The translations under genes and the position numbers were made by a program. From NCBI RefSeq assembly GCF_046054195.1, contig NZ_JBEQCS010000008.1, positions 124,001 through 188,000 of the forward strand: a stretch of 64,000 nt of DNA, written 5' to 3'. Below, in pieces: positions 52,087 through 60,471 of the stretch (positions are counted from its first letter, which is position 1; each line of letters opens with the position of its first letter). Under the pieces are notes generated by a model that did no database searches, was not told the origin of the DNA, and saw only the letters and a program-made list of their open reading frames with translations. This DNA comes from Celerinatantimonas sp046054195. GTDB lineage: Bacteria > Pseudomonadota > Gammaproteobacteria > Enterobacterales > Celerinatantimonadaceae.

Positions 52087-52901
52087 CGAGACTCCTTGAG
52101 TAATGCCGGATTATGTTCTTTGTGATGATTCTCAATATTTAATAAATCGGCAACGACACCACATAATTGGCGCTGCAGGGGCTGAATATTACGGTTATGG
52201 CTAAAGGCATCGCCGATGACAAACAGTGGCACTTGGCGTTCTTCTTCTCGAATACCACAGTGGTTAAAATCATCATTCATGCCGTGATCCGCAGTGACGA
52301 TGATTTGATATCCCTCTTCAATCCAAGCTGGTAACCAGTCGGAGAGAATGCGATCGCTCATGCGTGCTTGATTGCGATATTCTTTGGAATCAAAACTGTA
52401 TTTGTGACCTGCATCATCAATATTCATTGGATGAATTAACAATAAATCCGGATGAAAACGGCGACGTAGATATTCAGCATCTAAAAATAGATGGTCATCA
52501 GGGTAGTGATCTTGATGGTAGAAAATGCCGTTTTGAATCGGCAGTGATTCATCAAACGTGAAACGGTCACGACTGGCATCATAAGGGGATCGGTTATAAA
52601 GCTCACTGACCCAATGGTAAGCTGCGGCGGCCGTGGTTAAACCGTTCGCGCGAGCGAGATGAAAAATACTGGTTTGGTTACTTAAACGTGTTACCCCATT
52701 ATTGACGATTCCACTTTCAACAGGGGTTGCCCCGGTGAGTAGACATTCATAAAGAGGGCGAGAAATTGAGGGTAATTCACATTCAAGCGTGTAGTAACTG
52801 GCGAGGTTGGCTTCGGTTAGTGCAAGCAGGTAGCCCATGTCTTGCCGGGCTACCAAATCACTTAAACCGTCCAGTATGATATAAATGACAGATCTGGACA
52901 T
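52083..52901 (-). CDS. Alkaline-phosphatase-superfamily hydrolase (phosphodiesterase/phosphonate hydrolase type)
   Basis: 272 aa without signal peptide, so cytosolic. Metal and catalytic residues of the superfamily are visible: IILDGLSD at the N-terminus, PSISRPLYECLLTG with Ser in the nucleophile position usually held by Thr, HPMNIDDAGHKY, and VTADHGMNDDFNH. Nucleotide pyrophosphatases and phosphonoacetate hydrolase share this pattern. Lying inside an uptake operon, it probably releases a phosphate or phosphonate group from the imported compound. The exact substrate is unknown. Confidence 0.8.
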   Translation of the reverse strand: MSRSVIYIILDGLSDLVARQDMGYLLALTEANLASYYTLECELPSISRPLYECLLTGATPVESGIVNNGVTRLSNQTSIFHLARANGLTTAAAAYHWVSELYNRSPYDASRDRFTFDESLPIQNGIFYHQDHYPDDHLFLDAEYLRRRFHPDLLLIHPMNIDDAGHKYSFDSKEYRNQARMSDRILSDWLPAWIEEGYQIIVTADHGMNDDFNHCGIREEERQVPLFVIGDAFSHNRNIQPLQRQLCGVVADLLNIENHHKEHNPALLKESR

Positions 52902-52910
52902 AGTAAACTC

Positions 52911-53963
52911 TTATTGCTGATAGATAAGTACTTGGCTCTGCCAAAGCTGTGGAAGACGTTTGGCACTTTGCTGCCAGACTTTGAAGTCTTTAATTGGCTG
53001 AGCGTTTTTGTATTCTGAGTTAGGTAACAATTTATCTTTAACATCGGCAGGTAGTTTGACGTCAGTCCGGATTGGGCGAGCGTAACCGCGAGCTAAGTTA
53101 ATCTGTCCGGCATCAGAGAAGATATATTCGCGAGTCAGTTTGGCTGCCCATGGATGTGGGGCGTATTTATTGATGATAGAAACGTAGCCAGACATGACAG
53201 AGCCATCAGATGGGATAAGTACGGCAAATTTATTATGATCAATTTGATCGCGATAGTTCAGCGCATTGAAGTCCCACATAATTCCAACTGCAACTTCACC
53301 TTTTTCAATATTGGCAATACTCGGATCGTTGGTTGCTAAGCGACCTTGTTTAGCCAATTTAGCGAAGAATTTAAGCGCAGGTTTAATATCTTTTTCACTA
53401 CCACCATTAGCAATCGCTGCTGCCAATACGGCGTTGTTTGCTTGAGCGGCTGAACCGACATCGCCCACTGTCACGCGATACTTGCCTTTGAGTAAGTCCT
53501 GCCAACTATGTGGAATATCTTTCACGAGGTTTTTATTGACGATAAATGCGATGGTGCCGGTGTAACCCATTGCCCAGTAGCCATCAGGGTCTTTTGCCCA
53601 GTCAGGAATATCATTCCAAGTGGTTGGTTTGTAAGGCTGAAGAATTCCTTTGGCTTTGGCTACTTTGGCAAACCCGAAGCCAATGTCACCAATATCTGCA
53701 GTAGCGTTGTTTTTCTGTGAGGCAAAAGTGGCAATTTCTTGAGCGGAGCTCATATCAGTGTCACGGTGATTAATGTTGTATTTGGTTTTTAAGTCTTGCC
53801 ATGTTTCTTTCCAGTTTGCCCAACTGTCTGGCATCCCAACACTGACAACTTCACCTTCTTGCTGAGCTTTCTTAATTAAATCGGCCGGAGCTTTAGCGAA
53901 TGCTAATGAAATTTGGCTAGCAACTAATGCTGCCGATCCTGCCATCAGAATCCATTTTTTCAT
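52911..53963 (-). CDS. ABC transporter periplasmic substrate-binding protein (PhnS-like)
   Basis: 350 aa with a signal peptide (1-23, ending AFA-K). The mature part (VVSVGMPDSWANWKETW, DIGFGFAKVAKAKG, WDFNALNYRDQ, YARPIRTDV) has the fold of family-1 binding proteins related to iron, polyamine and 2-aminoethylphosphonate receptors. It is the first gene of the operon, 9 bp ahead of the hydrolase gene. A TGGTCTATATCA operator-like element lies 25 bp upstream. Confidence 0.87.
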   Translation of the reverse strand: MKKWILMAGSAALVASQISLAFAKAPADLIKKAQQEGEVVSVGMPDSWANWKETWQDLKTKYNINHRDTDMSSAQEIATFASQKNNATADIGDIGFGFAKVAKAKGILQPYKPTTWNDIPDWAKDPDGYWAMGYTGTIAFIVNKNLVKDIPHSWQDLLKGKYRVTVGDVGSAAQANNAVLAAAIANGGSEKDIKPALKFFAKLAKQGRLATNDPSIANIEKGEVAVGIMWDFNALNYRDQIDHNKFAVLIPSDGSVMSGYVSIINKYAPHPWAAKLTREYIFSDAGQINLARGYARPIRTDVKLPADVKDKLLPNSEYKNAQPIKDFKVWQQSAKRLPQLWQSQVLIYQQ

Positions 53964-53987
53964 CGAAACACACCTTTTTGTTAGTTT

Positions 53988-53999
53988 TGGTCTATATCA
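53988..53999 (-). promoter_or_regulatory. GntR/UTRA operator-like site before the binding protein gene
   Basis: On the minus strand TGATATAGACCA, one base from TGGTATAGACCA found in front of the divergent regulator. It suggests control of the transport operon by that regulator. Confidence 0.55.
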
Positions 54000-54169
54000 G
54001 TTTAAATACCTATAATTTAAAGAATGGCTATTACGTAAATAATGCAGAAATATGACATATTTATGACCTTATAGCGTATTTATTGGACAATCAAATATTT
54101 TTTATATAAAAATGTCACAGTTATTTAGTATTATATAAATTGATAATATGATTTAGCAGAATATTCTAT

Positions 54170-54181
54170 TGGTATAGACCA
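54170..54181 (+). promoter_or_regulatory. GntR/UTRA operator-like site before the regulator gene
   Basis: TGGTATAGACCA, an inverted repeat 11 bases before the start codon. I recall the same 12 bases as the binding site of the phosphonate-linked regulator PhnF in mycobacteria. Autoregulation is likely. Confidence 0.6.
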
Positions 54182-54192
54182 GTTGAGGTTTT

Positions 54193-54915
54193 ATGCAGGA
54201 TAAAGCATCGCGAATTCGTAAAATTCGAAGTCAGCTCCGCGGACAGTTGGCGCAAGGGGTTTTTAAGCCCGGCAGCAAGCTACCTTCGGAGCGCACTTTA
54301 AGTGAATTATTCAACGTTTCGCGCATGACCATTAAAGATGCACTGAATTCGCTTCAAGCAGAGGGGCTAATTTATTGTGAAGACCGTCGTGGCTGGTTCG
54401 TTGCTCATCCTCGACTCATTTATAACCCGCTCAGTCGCATGCATTTTCATAGGCTCGTGAATGAGCAGCAACGAAAGGCTCGAACGCAAGTTTTAGACGT
54501 AAGTAGTGAGCTGGCATCACCGGATCTGATGCAGGTCATGGAGCTTGATGAGCTAACTCGAATTTATCGAATTCAGCGCTGCCGATTTATCGATGAGCGG
54601 CCCGTATTGCTGGTGGAAAATTGCCTAAATAGTCAGTATTTCCCAAATATTTTAAATGAGGATTTGAGCCAATCTTTGACCGAGCTTTATCAGCGCCATT
54701 ATGGTTATGAAAATAGCCGTTCGCGCTTTGATGTACAGCCTTGTGCCGCGCCTGAACACGTCGCGCAAGCCTTGCATTTGGCATCGGGGCAGATGGTGCT
54801 GAAAATTATTCGCGTTAACTACAATCGCAAAAATAAACTGATTGATTGCGAGTTTGAATATTGGCGTCACGATGCGGTGTGTATTCGCATTGACTCTCAA
54901 AGTATCGATGAATAA
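54193..54915 (+). CDS. GntR-family regulator with UTRA domain (PhnF/PhnR-like)
   Basis: 240 aa. The N-terminal winged helix (IRSQLRGQLAQGVFKPGSKLPSER as a continuous fold, then LFNVSRMTIKDAL) lies at 9-70. The UTRA ligand-binding domain occupies about 95-235. It is divergent from the transporter/hydrolase operon, and matching operators precede both. A phosphonate, sugar phosphate or similar compound should be the ligand, inferred from context. A long stem-loop follows its stop. Confidence 0.9.
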   Translation: MQDKASRIRKIRSQLRGQLAQGVFKPGSKLPSERTLSELFNVSRMTIKDALNSLQAEGLIYCEDRRGWFVAHPRLIYNPLSRMHFHRLVNEQQRKARTQVLDVSSELASPDLMQVMELDELTRIYRIQRCRFIDERPVLLVENCLNSQYFPNILNEDLSQSLTELYQRHYGYENSRSRFDVQPCAAPEHVAQALHLASGQMVLKIIRVNYNRKNKLIDCEFEYWRHDAVCIRIDSQSIDE

Positions 54916-54931
54916 ATTTTAAAATTTACTT

Positions 54932-54971
54932 GAGCGCTTAGTTTTGAATAAATTCATGAAACTAAGTGCTC
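54932..54971 (+). terminator. Stem-loop after the GntR gene
   Basis: GAGCGCTTAGTTT pairs over 13 positions (one G-U) with AAACTAAGTGCTC around a 14-base loop, 16 bp past the stop. A second TTTAATGC/GCATTAAA hairpin (54998-55018) serves the convergent riboflavin synthase gene. Confidence 0.55.
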
Positions 54972-55026
54972 TAAGATAAAGTGAATACTCGCTAACCTTT
55001 AATGCTTAGCGCATTAAATGTTCAAG

Positions 55027-55647
55027 CTAATCGCCTTGGCGTTCGCTCAAATAATTTTCAACGGTATCAACGATAACTTGCGTGCGCCGGTCAATTTCAA
55101 AGTTAAGTTCATCACCTTTGTCAAAGTGCTCTAAGTTGGTTAAACGCAGCGTTTCGGGAATCAAGTACACCTTAAATAGCCCTTGCTTGGGTTGGTAATC
55201 ACTCACTGTTAAGCTTGCGCCATGAATGGCTAAAAAGCCCTTATTAAAAATATACTTGCGATAATTTTCAGGTGCTTGCAGGGTGAGAATGTAATTATGT
55301 TCAAGGCGTTCAATATCGATAATAGTTAAGCGCCCATCGACATGACCAGAGAGTTCATGGCCACCATTTTCATCGCCATAACGAAGCGAGCGTTCAACAT
55401 TGACACTATCTTGCTCATGTAAGTTGCCAAGTGTTGTTTTATCTAAGGTTTCTTGCATGGCATCAAAGAAAACCTGCTGTCCATCTATTTTTGCAACAGT
55501 CTGGCAGACGCCATCAATGGCAACGCTTGCGCCTAATTTGAGGTTTTGCATTAATGAGGGCGGAAACTTAACAGCAAACGTGAGTAATCCCGGTTGATGT
55601 TTCACTGCTGTGATAGGGTAATGCCCTTGAATAATACCGCTATACAT
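55027..55647 (-). CDS. Riboflavin synthase alpha-like protein
   Basis: 206 aa with two beta-barrel repeats. MYSGIIQG, DGVCQTV and MQETLDKTTLG mark the first, FLAIHGASLTV and IPETLRLTNL the second. Riboflavin synthase joins two lumazine molecules to riboflavin. The second barrel has His-Gly where Asp-Gly is usual, and the first motif is MYSGI rather than MFTGI. It may be a diverged paralogue or a lumazine-binding relative. AGGAG precedes the ATG. No FMN riboswitch and no other rib gene is nearby. Confidence 0.82.
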   Translation of the reverse strand: MYSGIIQGHYPITAVKHQPGLLTFAVKFPPSLMQNLKLGASVAIDGVCQTVAKIDGQQVFFDAMQETLDKTTLGNLHEQDSVNVERSLRYGDENGGHELSGHVDGRLTIIDIERLEHNYILTLQAPENYRKYIFNKGFLAIHGASLTVSDYQPKQGLFKVYLIPETLRLTNLEHFDKGDELNFEIDRRTQVIVDTVENYLSERQGD

Positions 55648-55708
55648 CGATAACTCCTCATTTTAAATTCTAAGCATTTTTAAATTATGCCAGAGAGTTC
55701 ACATTAAG

Positions 55709-56191
55709 TTAATTGGTGATAAAAGGCACCATTGTTTGGCGCACTTGGGCAATAAGATGGTTAGGAAATTGGCGGTAATCGGGGTAAGGCAACAGCGCTT
55801 GATTTTTATGCCAAAGCTGCCCGGGAAGATTAAGCTCACAGTGCCAATCGAATCGCTCCCAATTTTGCTTGCCACAGAGCAGGTGAACCTTTGCCGATGG
55901 GTATAAACGGTTAGTAAAATTTATCTGATTTTCCCGTAGCAGTTGGCCGCTATAAAGATAGTCGCGCCAGTTATCATCTTGGCTACCAAGCTTGGCAAAA
56001 ATCACTAAAATCTTTCGCCAGTTATTGCCATTGAGCGTGATTAACTCTTTTAGCCAACTCTTTGCTGTGGGTTCTGGTAATGCCGGAAAATTACCTTTCA
56101 AATACATCACCATTTGCGGTTGTGTACTGCCGATAAAGTCGTCATTAATTGAACTGGGCTTATCTTGTTGACATAATTCTTTTTTAATCAT
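55709..56191 (-). CDS. Hypothetical protein, 160 aa
   Basis: I do not recognise this protein. It is soluble with many aromatic residues (NWRKILVIFAKLGSQDDNWR, YLYSGQLLRENQI). There is no signal peptide or membrane segment. It lies upstream of the riboflavin-synthase-like gene on the same strand, 61 bp away, and may share its promoter. The start is MIKKELCQQ; a weak site precedes it. Confidence 0.6.
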   Translation of the reverse strand: MIKKELCQQDKPSSINDDFIGSTQPQMVMYLKGNFPALPEPTAKSWLKELITLNGNNWRKILVIFAKLGSQDDNWRDYLYSGQLLRENQINFTNRLYPSAKVHLLCGKQNWERFDWHCELNLPGQLWHKNQALLPYPDYRQFPNHLIAQVRQTMVPFITN

Positions 56192-56309
56192 GATTTAGTA
56201 TGCTTGGCTGTATTGTCAAAAGCAGAGCGTGGTTGGTTTATAGAGTAAGACATTTGGGCAACTAGCATCCAGACTTTTATAAAGTCAAATTCAAAGACAA
56301 GAGGATCAC

Positions 56310-57272
56310 ATGAGTAAATATCTAGATTACTTCGTTGGTGGAATTTGGCTTATTAGCGCATTAAATTGCGCGCAGGCTGCAGAGCCGGCAAAGAAGGCTG
56401 ACACAACCGATGATGCCTCATCTTCTGTTGAACCACAGGCACCGGAAGCTATTGAAACCCGAGCGAAAAAAGCGGGCGGTTTAGTTCAGCAACGCCTTGA
56501 TCGCGAGAAGAAAACCCAGCACGACCCGTTTGTGATAACCCCATATCGGCCTAACTATGTGCTGCCGGTTAAATACACCCCGCATCCCGATCAGGCGAAT
56601 TATGTGGACAGTGATGACCCTAATGACCGACTTGATTCGACTGAGGTTAAGTTTCAGGTCAGTTTTAAAATCCCGGTTGCTTATGATGTGGTTGGTAAAA
56701 ATAGTAGCCTTTGGGTTGCTTATACGCAGCAGTCATTTTGGCAGGCCTATAATTCAAAAATTTCATCACCATTTCGTGAAAGCAACTATGAGCCAGAAGT
56801 GTTTATGCAGTTTAATCGGCCCAATCGCGATGAAAAAGGGATGAAGTTTTCGCTATGGCGCTTAGGGCTTGATCATCAGTCCAATGGCCGTTCTCGACCT
56901 GAGTCTCGTTCTTGGAACCGAATATATGCTGAGATGGTTTTTGAATCAGAGCATAACGTTGTTAGCATCAAGCCTTGGTATCGTATCCCCGAAAGTGCCA
57001 GCAATGACGACAATCCAAATATCGAAAAATACTATGGTTATGGCGAGCTGAATGTTGTCCATGTTTGGCACGATTTAAGTTTTGATATGATGCTGCGCAA
57101 TAACTTGCGCCAAGAGAACAAAGGTGCGGTGCAGGTGGGAGTCAGTTTCCCATTATGGGGGCGATTACGCGGTTATGTTCAGTATTTTAACGGCTATGGT
57201 GAGTCATTAATTGACTATAACCAGAACACCGAATCATTGGGCATTGGCGTGATGTTGACGAACTGGTTATAG
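56310..57272 (+). CDS. pldA: Outer-membrane phospholipase A1 (OMPLA)
   Basis: 320 aa. The N-terminal signal (1-23, ending AQA-A) is followed by a charged linker (about 24-75) and a 12-strand barrel. The catalytic residues are plain: His and Ser in DHQSNGRS and Asn in SRSWNRIY. The enzyme hydrolyses phospholipids in the outer membrane and needs Ca2+ and dimerisation. AGAGG stands before the ATG. The linker is longer than in E. coli PldA. A terminator follows. Confidence 0.92.
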   Translation: MSKYLDYFVGGIWLISALNCAQAAEPAKKADTTDDASSSVEPQAPEAIETRAKKAGGLVQQRLDREKKTQHDPFVITPYRPNYVLPVKYTPHPDQANYVDSDDPNDRLDSTEVKFQVSFKIPVAYDVVGKNSSLWVAYTQQSFWQAYNSKISSPFRESNYEPEVFMQFNRPNRDEKGMKFSLWRLGLDHQSNGRSRPESRSWNRIYAEMVFESEHNVVSIKPWYRIPESASNDDNPNIEKYYGYGELNVVHVWHDLSFDMMLRNNLRQENKGAVQVGVSFPLWGRLRGYVQYFNGYGESLIDYNQNTESLGIGVMLTNWL

Positions 57273-57329
57273 CGAGTTTGTAAAAAGTTGACTAGTAATG
57301 GCTATAGTTTCATTATACAATGAGTTTTG

Positions 57330-57357
57330 CTGCTAAAAAATGTATTTTTTTTAGCAG
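57330..57357 (+). terminator. Terminator after pldA
   Basis: CTGCTAAAAAA pairs with TTTTTTTTAGCAG, so the T run is inside the stem. It lies about 60 bp past the stop. The rest of the 287-bp gap before the Lrp gene shows nothing clear. Confidence 0.6.
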
Positions 57358-57559
57358 TATTGCTTAATAAATAAAATTTATTCGAAGTGTTTTGGCTACG
57401 TAGGTCGATACTTAGATAGATGAATTTAATTCATCTGATTCATGAATTTTAATGTTCGTTTGATCATTATTTACGTTTGTATTTAACCAATCGGCTCATT
57501 AGTATGTGAGGCGATTTTGAATCTGGGGCCTGATAACCCCCTGAAGCTAAGGATTAAAA

Positions 57560-58057
57560 ATGGTCATGCTTAAGTTGGATAAAACGGATCGCTTAATTCT
57601 AGAAGTTATGCAGCAAAATGGCCGCATTAGTAATCTGGAATTAGCTGAACGGGTCGGTTTGTCCCCATCTCCTTGTTCTCGCCGGGTTAAACAGCTTGAA
57701 GATGCTGGTTTCATTCGCCGTCATGTCACATTACTTAATGCCAATAAACTGAATTTAACGTTGACGGCATATATTCATATTTCGATGGATCGCCACACCC
57801 CAGAGCGGTTCGAGCATTTTGAGCAAGAAGTCGCTAAATATGATGAAGTGATGGAATGTATGTTGGTCACAGGCAATGATTCTGACTATCAGCTTAAAGT
57901 TACCGTTCCAGATATGGAACATTTCCAACATTTTTTATTGGGCAAATTGACTCGCATTCCCGGCGTGACCGGAGTTCGCTCAAGTTTTATTTTACGTACA
58001 GTTATTGATCACACCGAATTGCCTTTGACTCATATTCAGGATTGGCAAGAAGGTTAA
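57560..58057 (+). CDS. Lrp/AsnC-family transcriptional regulator
   Basis: 165 aa. The N-terminal helix-turn-helix (LDKTDRLILEVMQQNGR..NLELAERVGLSPSPCSRRVKQLE) is followed by a RAM domain that binds amino acids (YDEVMECMLVTGNDSDYQLKV). The SPCSRRV recognition helix resembles the group including E. coli DecR (YbaO). AAGGA precedes the ATG. The target is unknown. A repeat array begins about 60 bp after the stop. Confidence 0.9.
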   Translation: MVMLKLDKTDRLILEVMQQNGRISNLELAERVGLSPSPCSRRVKQLEDAGFIRRHVTLLNANKLNLTLTAYIHISMDRHTPERFEHFEQEVAKYDEVMECMLVTGNDSDYQLKVTVPDMEHFQHFLLGKLTRIPGVTGVRSSFILRTVIDHTELPLTHIQDWQEG

Positions 58058-58118
58058 AGTTATTGTGGTGCTCGCTAACGGAGCATCTTAAATATTGGGG
58101 GAGCTGTTTTCGAGCACT

Positions 58119-58770
58119 CCCCGGGTTCCATTTCATTGCACCTAGGCTACGGTTGTTATCACATCACCACTAAATAATGTAGCCCGGTAGAAGCGCAGCG
58201 GATGCTGCCGGGAAATGTTTGTTTAGAGAGTGTCCCGGGTTCCATTTCATTTCACCCGAGCTACGGTTGTTATCACATCACTACCAAATAATGTAGCCCG
58301 GCAGCAGCGCAGCGGATGCCGGAAAATGTCAGTTTGAAGAGTGTCCCTGGTTCCATTTCATTGCACCCGGGCTACGGTTGTTATCACTTCACAGCTAATA
58401 ATGTAGCCCGGTAGAAGCGTAGCGGATGCCGGGAAATATCAGTTTGGAGAGTGTCCCGGGTTCCATTCCATTTTACCCAAGCGACAGTTGTTATCGCATC
58501 ACAGCTAATAACGTAGCCCGGTAGTAGCGCAGTGGATGCCGGGAAATGTCTGTTTAGAGAGTGTCCCGGGTTCCATTTCATTTCACCCGAGCTACGGTTG
58601 TTATCACATCAAAGCTAATTATGTAGCCCGGCAGCAGCGTAGCGGATGCCGGGAAATATCAGTTTGAAGATTATCCCGGGATCCATTTCATTTCACCCAA
58701 TCGACAGTTACTATCACATCACTACCAAATAATGTAGCCCGGTAGAAGCGCAGCGGATGCCGGGAAATGA
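58119..58770 (-). repeat. REP-like tandem array 1, six units of about 111 bp
   Basis: Each unit has an A element (CCCGGGTTCCATTTCATTTC plus ACCCG.GCTACGG) and a B element (GTAGCCCGGTAGAAGCGCAG plus CGGATGCCGGG). A elements start near 58119, 58234, 58345, 58455, 58565 and 58675. Both elements can fold (CCCGGGT/ACCCGGG; CCCGG/CCGGG). The array lies between the Lrp gene and rlmI, which are convergent. Sequence identity between units is high, but spacers vary. No gene is present. Confidence 0.85.
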
Positions 58771-58811
58771 CCTTGTTAGCTCTTACTCATGTGAGCTGTT
58801 AATGGTTTTTA

Positions 58812-59999
58812 TTAAAAAACCTGACACAAAAAGCCTTTTAAATAAAAACCTTCCGGATAAGGTCCTGCAACCGGGTGATCTTCAGCTTGCTCTAAGGTTT
58901 TAAGAAAAACCACGTTGCGTCTGGCATCTAAGGCCGCATCGGCGATAATTTTCTGAAACAGCTCTTTTGGCATTAATCCTGAACAAGAAAACGTGGCCAG
59001 CAATCCACCTGATTCTAAAAGCCCCATCGCTAGACGGTTGATATCCTGATATCCGCGACTACCGCGTTTGAGATGTGCTTTGCTGTCGACAAATTTAGGT
59101 GGGTCGAGCACTATCAAATCAAAGCTTTGATTGCCTTGATAATCACGTAGCGCTTGAAACACATCTTGGCGAATATGGCTGATTTTATTGGCATCGAGTT
59201 GATTTAGAACGACATTTTGCTCGGCAATGGCTAAGGCATCTTTGGATACATCCAAGTTGACTACGGACTGCGCGCCGCCAGCTAACGCATAGGTGCCAAA
59301 TCCACCAGTATAGCTAAAGCAGTTCAATACACGTTTATCTTTAGCAAGTTTGCCGACTAATTGCCGGTTATTGCGCTGATCAAGGTAATATCCGGTTTTA
59401 TGGCCTGTTTCGACATTAATCCACAATTTTAAGCCATTTTCTTCAATTTGCATGGGTTGTGCGGGTAGTTCGCCATGCACTAAACCACTAACTGGTTCTA
59501 ATCCCTCTTTTTTGCGCACATCAACATCGGAGCGTTCATAAATACAACATTGAGGGTATTGTGCTTTAAGCGCTTCAATTAGCATCTCTTTGCAATATTG
59601 CGCGCCAGCGCTTAACAGCTGGATGACCAATACATCAGCGTAGCGGTCAATGGTGATCCCTGGCAGACCATCGTTTTCACCCGCAACTAAGCGATAGGCG
59701 TTAGTATTGCTAAACTGGTTTAGCAATAACCGTGATTTTGCTGCACGCTGCAGTTTTTGTGCAAAAAACTCGGTATCAACTTTTACGCGTTTATCAAAGC
59801 TCCAAACTCGTGCTCGAATCTGTGAGTTTGGGGAGTAACTTGCATACGCCAGCCATTGTCCAGCTGCTGAGTAAATCGAGACGGTTTCACCCAGCACCAT
59901 TTCGCCATCAAGGCGATCAACTGCTTGAGAAAAGATCCAAGGGTGGCGACGAAAAAGTGATTTTTCCCGTTTAGGGTGTAGATACAGAGCCGGTTTCAT
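58812..59999 (-). CDS. rlmI: 23S rRNA (cytosine-C5) methyltransferase RlmI
   Basis: 395 aa (E. coli: 396). The N-terminal PUA domain (KREKSLFRRHPWIFSQAV, ASYSPNSQIRARVW), the hinge GENDGLPGITIDRYAD, GHKTGYYLDQR, the SAM site FSYTGGFGTYAL, the catalytic FDLIVLDPPKFVDSK and FSCSGLM follow in order. It methylates C1962 of 23S rRNA. It stands alone between the two REP-like arrays, next to the tRNA genes. Confidence 0.96.
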   Translation of the reverse strand: MKPALYLHPKREKSLFRRHPWIFSQAVDRLDGEMVLGETVSIYSAAGQWLAYASYSPNSQIRARVWSFDKRVKVDTEFFAQKLQRAAKSRLLLNQFSNTNAYRLVAGENDGLPGITIDRYADVLVIQLLSAGAQYCKEMLIEALKAQYPQCCIYERSDVDVRKKEGLEPVSGLVHGELPAQPMQIEENGLKLWINVETGHKTGYYLDQRNNRQLVGKLAKDKRVLNCFSYTGGFGTYALAGGAQSVVNLDVSKDALAIAEQNVVLNQLDANKISHIRQDVFQALRDYQGNQSFDLIVLDPPKFVDSKAHLKRGSRGYQDINRLAMGLLESGGLLATFSCSGLMPKELFQKIIADAALDARRNVVFLKTLEQAEDHPVAGPYPEGFYLKGFLCQVF

Positions 60000-60190
60000 G
60001 ACCTATTGCCGTGGTGACCATTTAAGAGCGCGCAATTATATACCTTTTCATTGTAATGCACACTAGCACTCTAGAGGATGATTCTGGGGTAAGAGACATA
60101 AAAAGTTGGCCTTAAACTGGTCAATCTAGATGATAAAAACGACGTTTTGATGGGAAAATGCGCTGTTAGATTATTTTTGTAAAAAAAATC

Positions 60191-60219
60191 TTGATTTCGG
60201 ACCGTTTAAAACGTTTAAT
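60191..60219 (+). promoter_or_regulatory. tRNA operon promoter
   Basis: TTGATT (60191-60196), 17 bp, TTTAAT (60214-60219), followed by a GC-rich GCCGCCG discriminator and the tRNA at 60230. The GC-rich stretch fits stringent control of stable RNA. Confidence 0.65.
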
Positions 60220-60229
60220 AGCCGCCGTT

Positions 60230-60305
60230 GCCCAGATAGCTCAGTCGGTAGAGCAGAGGATTGAAAATCCTCGTGTCGGTGGTTCGATTCCGCCTCTGGG
60301 CACCA
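60230..60305 (+). tRNA. tRNA-Phe (GAA)
   Basis: 76 nt including an encoded CCA. The acceptor stem is GCCCAGA/TCTGGGC, the D arm AGCTCAGTCGGTAGAGC, the anticodon loop reads ATTGAAAAT with anticodon GAA, and the T loop is GGTTCGATTCC. It is the first of two tRNAs in one transcript. Confidence 0.97.
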
Positions 60306-60312
60306 AAATAAT

Positions 60313-60388
60313 TCCTCCTTAGCTCAGTTGGTAGAGCGACGGACTGTTAATCCGCAGGTCGCTGGTTCGAGCCCAGCAGGAGGAGCCA
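60313..60388 (+). tRNA. tRNA-Asn (GTT)
   Basis: 76 nt including CCA. The acceptor stem is TCCTCCT/AGGAGGA, the D arm AGCTCAGTTGGTAGAGC, the anticodon GTT in CTGTTAATC, and the T loop GGTTCGAGCCC. It begins 7 bp after tRNA-Phe and is followed by a terminator. No integrase is near, so it is not an obvious island attachment site. Confidence 0.97.
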
Positions 60389-60396
60389 AATTCAGA

Positions 60397-60425
60397 AAGC
60401 CCGCTTATTAAGCGGGCTTTCGTCG
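60397..60425 (+). terminator. Terminator of the tRNA operon
   Basis: AAAGCCCGCTT pairs with AAGCGGGCTTT around a three-base loop, followed by CGTCG and a T run. It lies 9 bp past tRNA-Asn. Confidence 0.8.
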
Positions 60426-60471
60426 TTTTTCTCCCGCCAAAATTTTATCGTTATTGCGTTCCTTCTTAAAA

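Noticed and set aside
60230..60388. tRNA genes as island attachment site
   Set aside because: No integrase and no direct repeat of a tRNA 3' end was seen in the window; the T6SS island lies 30 kb away.
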